A stretch of DNA of 28,514 nucleotides, from contig DATHDM010000055.1 of NCBI GenBank assembly GCA_035319065.1, positions 1 to 28,514 on the forward strand. The letters run 5' to 3'. The DNA is from DASPRM01 sp035319065. GTDB lineage: Bacteria > Acidobacteriota > Terriglobia > Terriglobales > Acidobacteriaceae. Shown piece by piece: positions 23,549-28,514 of this stretch. The position numbers and the translations under genes are program-made. Positions within the stretch are counted from its first letter, which is position 1; each line of letters opens with the position of its first letter. The notes under the pieces were generated by a model, which did not search any database, was not told the origin of the DNA, and saw only the letters and a list, made by a program, of their open reading frames with translations.

Positions 23549-26233
23549 ATGATCACTGAGACGCTGCATCATTATCGGATCCTGGAGAAGCTTGGCTCCG
23601 GAGGCATGGGTGTCGTCTATCGGGCGCACGACCAGCGTCTCAATCGCGACGTCGCCATCAAGGTACTCTCCTCCGAACTGATGGGGGATGGGCGCGGAAC
23701 TTCCCGTTTTCAGCGGGAGGCTCGCGCATTGGCGGCCCTCAATCATCCCAACATTGCCTCCATCTACGGCTTCGAGGAATTCAATGCCTCCGGCGCCCTG
23801 GTGATGGAGCTGGTTGAAGGACCCACCCTGGCGGACAGAATTTCGCGCGGCAGAATTCCCTTCCCCGAGGCGTTGCGCATTGCTCTGCAGATTGCGCAGG
23901 CCCTGGAATGCGCGCACGAGCATGGCATCATTCACCGCGATCTCAAGCCCAGCAACATCAAGTTACAGGAGGATGGCAGCGTCAAGGTGCTGGATTTTGG
24001 GCTGGCGAGGTTCCTCGAACCGGAGAACGGCAGCGATCCGAATGAAGCGTCGACCACGGCCGGCGACGTGACCTCGCGCCCCGGCACGATCATCGGAACC
24101 TTAGCCTACATGAGCCCCGAGCAGGCCCGCGGCCTTAAGGTGGATCGACGAACCGACATCTGGGCCTTCGGCGTTGTCCTCTACGAGATGCTCACCGGCC
24201 GAGGCCCCTTTCGCCGGCCAACTTCCTCCGACTCGATTGCCGCCATCATCAAGGAAGACCCCGATTGGTTCCTGCTGCCTGAGGACACGCCGGCCTTGGT
24301 CTCGCGGCTGCGGCGGCGCTGCCTTGCCAAAAATCCCCACGATCGCCTGCATGCGATCGGCGATGCGCGTCTTGAGCTTGAAGAAATCCTCTCACCCCGG
24401 GCGGCAGGGGGAGCTACGCGATTCGCGCCGCCCGCCTCCCTGGCATCTGCTCGCGCCCGCTTGCTGCTGTGGACTGCGCTCTCTGTTGCCTTGCTGATGG
24501 CTGCGCTGGCCGGCTGGATTTTTCTGCGCTTCAGACCAGCTCCCAGGGAGTCGGCCCGCTTCAGCATCCTCCTCCCGAGCGAAGCTCCGCTGGCGCCGGC
24601 TTCCGCCATGCCTCTGGCGGTGGGGCGGTCCTCGCTGGCTCTCTCGCCCAATGGCGCCCGTCTCGTCTATGTTGCCTTTGTAAGTGGAGAAACGAAGCTC
24701 CACGTCCGCGATATGGCTAGTGGTGAATATCGCGCGCTCCTCGGCACGGAGGGTGCGCACAGCCCCTTCTTTTCACCGGACGGGGAGTGGGTTGGCTTTT
24801 TCGCCCACGACAAGCTGAAAAAAGTCGCGCTCAGAGGCGGTCAGCCCATTGTCATTTGCGACGCCGTCCTGGGATTTGGAGGCACATGGGCGCCGGATGG
24901 AACCATCTACTTCTCCACCGACTATTCGTCTGGCCTCTCCCAGGTGGCAGCCGCCGGCGGGCCGCCAGCGCCGATGGGGATCCGGACCCAGCTGGTTCTT
25001 GCCAGGTTCTTCCCCTCTCTTCTCCCCAGCAATCGGGGCGTCCTCTTCAGCCTCCAGTCCGGTGCTGTGGGCGTCTACGACTTTCGGAACCAGAATGAAA
25101 GAGTCTTCTTGCGCGGTGGCACCTCGCCGCAGTATTCACCCACCGGTCACCTGGTATTCGCGCGTAGAGGAACCGTACAAGTGGTGCCCTTCGATATCGA
25201 ACACCTGAAGCCAGCCGGTCCGCCCTTGCAGCTGTTCGATCGCGTGCGCACCGAGCGCGATGGCGCCGCTCAGTTCACCTTCGCGGCCGATGGCACCTTC
25301 ATTTACGCGTCCGGCGGCGATGGCGCAGTCGGTTCTCTGGTGTGGGTGGATCGTAGCGGAAACAAGCAGCCCCTGCAGGCCCCGGTGGGCGATTACAGCG
25401 CTTTCCACCTCTCTCCTGATGGCAGCCGCGTGGTCATTCCCATCAACACCCCGACTGGGGCAGACATTTGGCTCTACGAAATCGGACGTGGCACTACTAC
25501 CCGCCTCACATCCGACAACAAAAGCAGCATGCCCGTGTGGTCTCCCGACGGAAATGCGGTTTACTTCATGAATTGGGAATCTGGGACTCCCAATATTTAT
25601 CGCAAGACCATTGACAGCGGCGAACGAATTCAACTCACTCACTGGACGGGCAACGGAGGCTGGCCCTCCGCCATGTCGCCGGACGGCAGATCGCTGGTTG
25701 TGGCCCGGGCCACCACCAACGCAAAAAACGATCTTTGGATATTGCGCATGAGCGGGGACGCGCGGATGAGCAATCCTACGGTCGAGGAGATTCCTGTTCT
25801 GACCAGCGGCTTCGACGAGACTCTCGCGGATGTCTCCCCCGATGGTCACTGGCTCACCTACACCTCGGATGAATCCGGTGGCTGGGAGGTCTACGTCTGC
25901 GCCTTCCCGCATCCCGGTGAGAAAATCAGAATCTCCATCGACGGAGGCGAGGAGCCGGTCTGGTCCCCAAACGGGCGCGAGCTCTATTACCGCTTCGGCA
26001 CGAAATGGTTCGTCGCCGACGTCACCCTCGGCGAGCGCTTCACCGCCAGCCGTCCCCGGCTTCTGTTTGAGGGGCCTTTCGCCAACATCCCCAGTTACTC
26101 TTACAATGCCGCCCCAGATGGCCGCTTTCTGGTGGTGGAAGGAGTAGAACAGGAAAAGACCCTCACCGAGCTCAACGTAGTGACCAACGTTTTCGACGAG
26201 ATCAAACGCCGGACTCAACCCGGAGAAAAGTAG
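23549..26233 (+). CDS. Transmembrane serine/threonine protein kinase with TolB/PD40 beta-propeller
   Basis: The 894-residue protein has an N-terminal Hanks-type kinase domain (9-280): glycine loop GSGGMG, catalytic Lys38, Glu57, HRDLKPSN with Asp131, DFG at 149-151 and the activation-segment MSPEQARG. A transmembrane helix follows at about 304-328. The extracytoplasmic part (345-890) carries PD40/WD40-like repeats marked by SPDG or SPNG turns (LSPNGARL, FSPDGEWV, LSPDGSRV, WSPDGNAV, MSPDGRSL, VSPDGHWL, WSPNGREL), likely a propeller. All kinase residues needed for activity are present. The propeller probably senses an envelope ligand or protein. The ATG at 23549 is chosen over a TTG at 23495 because the domain starts there. 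This architecture is abundant in Acidobacteriota. Confidence 0.92.
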   Translation: MITETLHHYRILEKLGSGGMGVVYRAHDQRLNRDVAIKVLSSELMGDGRGTSRFQREARALAALNHPNIASIYGFEEFNASGALVMELVEGPTLADRISRGRIPFPEALRIALQIAQALECAHEHGIIHRDLKPSNIKLQEDGSVKVLDFGLARFLEPENGSDPNEASTTAGDVTSRPGTIIGTLAYMSPEQARGLKVDRRTDIWAFGVVLYEMLTGRGPFRRPTSSDSIAAIIKEDPDWFLLPEDTPALVSRLRRRCLAKNPHDRLHAIGDARLELEEILSPRAAGGATRFAPPASLASARARLLLWTALSVALLMAALAGWIFLRFRPAPRESARFSILLPSEAPLAPASAMPLAVGRSSLALSPNGARLVYVAFVSGETKLHVRDMASGEYRALLGTEGAHSPFFSPDGEWVGFFAHDKLKKVALRGGQPIVICDAVLGFGGTWAPDGTIYFSTDYSSGLSQVAAAGGPPAPMGIRTQLVLARFFPSLLPSNRGVLFSLQSGAVGVYDFRNQNERVFLRGGTSPQYSPTGHLVFARRGTVQVVPFDIEHLKPAGPPLQLFDRVRTERDGAAQFTFAADGTFIYASGGDGAVGSLVWVDRSGNKQPLQAPVGDYSAFHLSPDGSRVVIPINTPTGADIWLYEIGRGTTTRLTSDNKSSMPVWSPDGNAVYFMNWESGTPNIYRKTIDSGERIQLTHWTGNGGWPSAMSPDGRSLVVARATTNAKNDLWILRMSGDARMSNPTVEEIPVLTSGFDETLADVSPDGHWLTYTSDESGGWEVYVCAFPHPGEKIRISIDGGEEPVWSPNGRELYYRFGTKWFVADVTLGERFTASRPRLLFEGPFANIPSYSYNAAPDGRFLVVEGVEQEKTLTELNVVTNVFDEIKRRTQPGEK

Positions 26234-26275
26234 CCTGAACAGCAATCCCACGCACAGCGGCTCGGGATTCAGGCT
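26232..26275 (+). other. Inverted repeat overlapping the kinase stop codon
   Basis: AGCCTG (26232-26237) pairs with CAGGCT (26270-26275), and inner AATCCC pairs with GGGATT. There is no T-tract, so termination is uncertain; it may be a weak terminator or mRNA 3' structure. Confidence 0.35.
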
Positions 26276-26413
26276 CGTTGGAATGTCCGGATCGCGCCCG
26301 GAATCCCTCATCCAATCCTCAAGAATCTGCTTTCCAGGCTAATTTTTGCGCTCTCGCCCGCATCTAACCGAACAACAGGAAATGACTGAAAGGCGAGGAT
26401 TCTGCTGACTCTT

Positions 26414-27481
26414 ATGCCGAAACCCTGGCGTCGGCTCGCGACACTCTTGGTCTTCCTCTCTGCTGCCCTGTTGCGCAGCCAGCAGGTGCCCACCTTCTCC
26501 ACCAGTGTGAAAGTGGTCAATGTGCTGGCCACCGTGCGCGAGAAGAAGGGCCCAATCGTCCGCAACCTGAGCAAAGACGATTTTCTCCTGGAAGAGGACG
26601 GGCGCCCGCAGACCGTCCGTTACTTCGCCCAGGAAACCAATCTGCCGCTCACTCTGGGGCTTCTGGTGGACACCAGCCTGAGCCAGCGGCGGGTGCTCGA
26701 CCAGGAACGCTCGGCCAGCTACAGCTTTCTCGACCATATGCTGCGCGAGGACAAGGACCTGGCCTTCGTTATTCACTTCGACCGCGAGGTGGAATTGCTG
26801 CAGGACCTCACCTCGTCGCGGCAGAAGCTGGAATCCTCGCTCACCCAACTCCAGACACCGGAGCCCATGCGCCGCAACACCAGCGCGGGTGGGTCATGGC
26901 CCCCCGGACCAGGTCCCAGCAGCGGGCCGGTTCCCGGAAGCGGCCGCCGCGGCGCCGGCACCCTGCTCTACGATGCGGTCTACCTTGCCTCCGATGAACT
27001 GATGCAGAAGCAGGAGGGACGCAAGGCCTACATCATCCTCTCCGACGGTGTGGATATGGGCAGCAAGTTGCCCCTGGAGCGGGCGATTGAAGCCGCGCAG
27101 CGCGCCAACACGGTCGTCTACGGAATCCTGTTTTCTGACGAGCAGGCTTACAGCAATCTCGGAGGCTTCGGAGGCCACATGGGCGGAATGGGTCGCCATG
27201 GCGGCGGCTATCCTCGCTACCCGCAGGTCCAGCATCCCGACGGCAAGAAGGTGTTGGAGCGGATTTCCAGAGAAACTGGCGGTCGCATGTTCGAGGTATC
27301 CAAGAAGCTGTCCATCGAGCAGATCTACGCCCAGATCGAAGAAGAGTTGCGCAACCAATACAATCTTGGCTACACGCCCGACAGGGCGGCCAACGTTCCC
27401 GCCGGCTACCACAAGATTCACCTCACCACCAAGCAGAAGGACCTGCTTGTGCAAGCGCGCGACGGGTATTACGCCGAGTAA
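26414..27481 (+). CDS. Secreted VWA-domain protein (acidobacterial VWFA-related family)
   Basis: The 355-residue protein has a signal peptide (about 1-24), then a region SVKVVNVLATVREKKGPIVRNLSKDDFLLEEDG typical of this family's N-terminal sandwich (cut by strands), and a von Willebrand factor A domain. The metal-adhesion site is complete: DTSLS (Asp86, Ser88, Ser90), Thr183 in GTLLYDAVY and Asp211 in ILSDGVD. Two unusual inserts are present: a Pro/Gly/Ser-rich loop at 155-182 and a Gly/His/Tyr-rich loop at 249-270. The end reads YHKIHLTTKQKDLLVQAR. Such proteins are probably envelope adhesion or assembly factors. The Shine-Dalgarno is weak. Confidence 0.85.
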   Translation: MPKPWRRLATLLVFLSAALLRSQQVPTFSTSVKVVNVLATVREKKGPIVRNLSKDDFLLEEDGRPQTVRYFAQETNLPLTLGLLVDTSLSQRRVLDQERSASYSFLDHMLREDKDLAFVIHFDREVELLQDLTSSRQKLESSLTQLQTPEPMRRNTSAGGSWPPGPGPSSGPVPGSGRRGAGTLLYDAVYLASDELMQKQEGRKAYIILSDGVDMGSKLPLERAIEAAQRANTVVYGILFSDEQAYSNLGGFGGHMGGMGRHGGGYPRYPQVQHPDGKKVLERISRETGGRMFEVSKKLSIEQIYAQIEEELRNQYNLGYTPDRAANVPAGYHKIHLTTKQKDLLVQARDGYYAE

Positions 27482-27781
27482 GCGGCGCGATTCGGATGAG
27501 TGTCTGGCAGCACTGGACCTTGCCCAGATCATGGCGCATTGAGCGGCCGACGGCCGGGCCCTCCCAAAATCAAACCCCTCCCGATTTGCACCACCGGGGC
27601 TGCATATAGGCTTGGCGATTTCCCTCCAATCTGCTAAGCTTAAGGCTGCGTTACATCTGAAGCGGTTCTCAGCATGTTTCTGGCCCCACCCGGGCCCCCT
27701 GGCGACAGGGCGTAAGTTACCTGCCTGCAGCACCCTCCGGTTCGTACGCGATTTCAAGAAACAAGGAATGTGTGCAACACC
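27482..27781. other. Intergenic region and probable 5' leader of the cold-shock gene
   Basis: No gene is supported in these 300 bp. A weak promoter is possible: TTGGCG (27612-27617), 17-nt spacer, TAAGCT (27635-27640). If used, it gives a leader of about 135 nt, in line with the long 5' leaders of cold-shock mRNAs. Within it CCCTG/CAGGG (27697-27701, 27706-27710) forms a hairpin with a GCGA tetraloop. Confidence 0.4.
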
Positions 27782-27982
27782 ATGGAACAAGGAACAGTTA
27801 AGTGGTTCAACGACGCTAAAGGCTATGGCTTTATCACCCGGCAGAACGGCGAAGATGTCTTCGTTCACTTCTCCGCTATCCAGGCGCAGGGCTTTCGCAG
27901 TCTGCAGGAAGGCCAGGCCGTGCAGTTCAATGTCGTGAAGGGACCGAAAGGCTGGCAGGCCGAGAACGTTCAGCTTCTCTAA
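27782..27982 (+). CDS. Cold-shock protein (CspA family)
   Basis: The 66-residue protein is a single cold-shock OB-fold: MEQGTVKWFNDAKGYGFI with RNP1 (KGYGFI, 13-18) and RNP2 (VFVHF, 26-30), then the DVFVHFSAI and AENVQLL landmarks. It binds single-stranded RNA and DNA and acts as an RNA chaperone. An ATG four codons upstream (27770) is less likely because homologues begin at MEQGTVKWF or similar. It is monocistronic, with its own terminator. Confidence 0.95.
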   Translation: MEQGTVKWFNDAKGYGFITRQNGEDVFVHFSAIQAQGFRSLQEGQAVQFNVVKGPKGWQAENVQLL

Positions 27983-28007
27983 AGATCAGCTAACAACTCG
28001 GATCGTG

Positions 28008-28040
28008 GGGGCGGCGCAAGCCGCCCCTTCATTTTGTTGC
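28008..28040 (+). terminator. Intrinsic terminator after the cold-shock gene
   Basis: GGGGCGGC (28008-28015) and GCCGCCCC (28020-28027) form a perfect 8-bp stem with a GCAA tetraloop, followed by TTCATTTTGTT. It begins 25 bp after the stop codon. Confidence 0.85.
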
Positions 28041-28198
28041 ACTTGCACCCGCCCCAGGGGATCGACGCAAGCACCGCCCCAGTTTCCCTCCTCTTCCCCA
28101 AGGGTTCTTGAACCAAAGGCCAATAAGCCTCTGTAACCTTTTGCCGGTTACCGCCCAGGTCTAACCTAGCTCTTGCCCTACCCCCTCGGAGTAGTGTA

Positions 28199-28514
28199 AT
28201 GGCCACTCCCCATACCCTGGCTCCCTCGGACAAACAGTCCGCGGCCTGCGCCTTCGCCCGCAGCCTGAATATCCTCCTCAAGCATGTAAAACTCTATGGC
28301 AGCAACCACCGGCGCTCGACCGCCCAGTTTGATTCCACCTGGGCCGAGCTGCGGACCGCCCTGGGCACCAGTGAGGCGGGGTTTCTGCTCGGGGTCGCCG
28401 GCGGCAAGCTGCTGCTGGACGGCGTGCCGCTGGAGTCGGGTCCGGCCGAGCGCAGCTTTGCCCACCTGCTGTCCACCGCAGGCATCTCCAGCATCCATTT
28501 CTCGCGCAAAACTA
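28199..28514 (+). CDS. Unrecognised protein, N-terminal part only (runs off the right edge)
   Basis: An open frame from ATG 28199 continues to the window end (105 codons). GGAG lies 8 nt upstream. The start reads MATPHTLAPSDKQSAACAFA, then LNILLKHVKLYGSNHRRSTAQF, and later GKLLLDGVPLESGPAERSFAHLL. It has a helix-rich first third and a short beta-rich turn (GVAGGKLLLDGVPL). The pattern suggests a regulatory N-terminal module, perhaps ahead of a HD, GAF or HEAT-type domain, but nothing in the visible part proves this. Minus-strand frames here look like shadows. Confidence 0.65.
   Translation, partial: MATPHTLAPSDKQSAACAFARSLNILLKHVKLYGSNHRRSTAQFDSTWAELRTALGTSEAGFLLGVAGGKLLLDGVPLESGPAERSFAHLLSTAGISSIHFSRKT

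Noticed and set aside
25136..26311. Minus-strand open frame over the propeller part of the kinase
   Set aside because: No domain or Shine-Dalgarno; the sense strand has regular SPDG repeats.

Overview
The window looks like a GC-rich stretch of chromosome from an Acidobacteriota member, probably of the Terriglobia/Koribacter type. This is inferred from family content and not from a marker-gene search. The pointers are a Hanks-type kinase fused to TolB/PD40 propeller repeats, a secreted protein resembling the acidobacterial VWFA-related family, a GAF-GAF-PP2C phosphatase, a bacillithiol-type deacetylase, and a groESL operon under a CIRCE operator. No rRNA, tRNA, transposon, prophage or CRISPR array is visible. 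The content is mostly housekeeping genes plus a stress and envelope region.

Layout, 1-7.1 kb: a partial YVTN-propeller lipoprotein on the minus strand runs off the left edge. A divergent 319-bp gap with possible RNA structure separates it from a homocysteine methyltransferase/methylenetetrahydrofolate reductase fusion. Next come xseB, a degenerate receiver protein, ispA (preceded by two mutually exclusive hairpins) and bshB1, which overlaps ispA by 4 bp. A minus-strand pair follows: a UPF0173 metallo-hydrolase and an O-methyltransferase.

Layout, 7.2-16.9 kb: hpt, the GAF-GAF-PP2C phosphatase and lysA form a plus-strand run, with a 4-bp ATGA overlap between the last two. Facing them on the minus strand are tlyA, nadK and an alpha/beta hydrolase. 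A plus-strand trio follows: a degenerate E1-alpha-like protein, a small glutaredoxin-like protein and an acyl-CoA ligase.

Layout, 16.9-28.5 kb: a small secreted protein is followed by a sigma70-type promoter overlapping a near-perfect CIRCE operator, groES, groL and a strong terminator. A run of small stress or envelope proteins comes next: a LEA-like secreted protein, a SpoIIAA-like protein, a GlsB/YeaQ membrane protein and an Ala/Gln-rich protein. Then come a membrane-anchored coiled-coil protein, the kinase-propeller, the VWA protein, a cold-shock protein and the start of an unrecognised gene that runs off the right edge.

Two expression features recur. Three genes appear to start at TTG behind a GGAG Shine-Dalgarno sequence (the lipoprotein, xseB and tlyA). 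Another five (ispA, hpt, nadK, the E1-like gene and the glutaredoxin) have no visible Shine-Dalgarno but a -10-like hexamer 5-9 nt before the start codon, which would fit leaderless mRNAs. I found no clear new defence or mobile system. The most interesting points are the possible ispA attenuator, the leaderless pattern, the active-site-degenerate E1 homologue and the unexplained small proteins.
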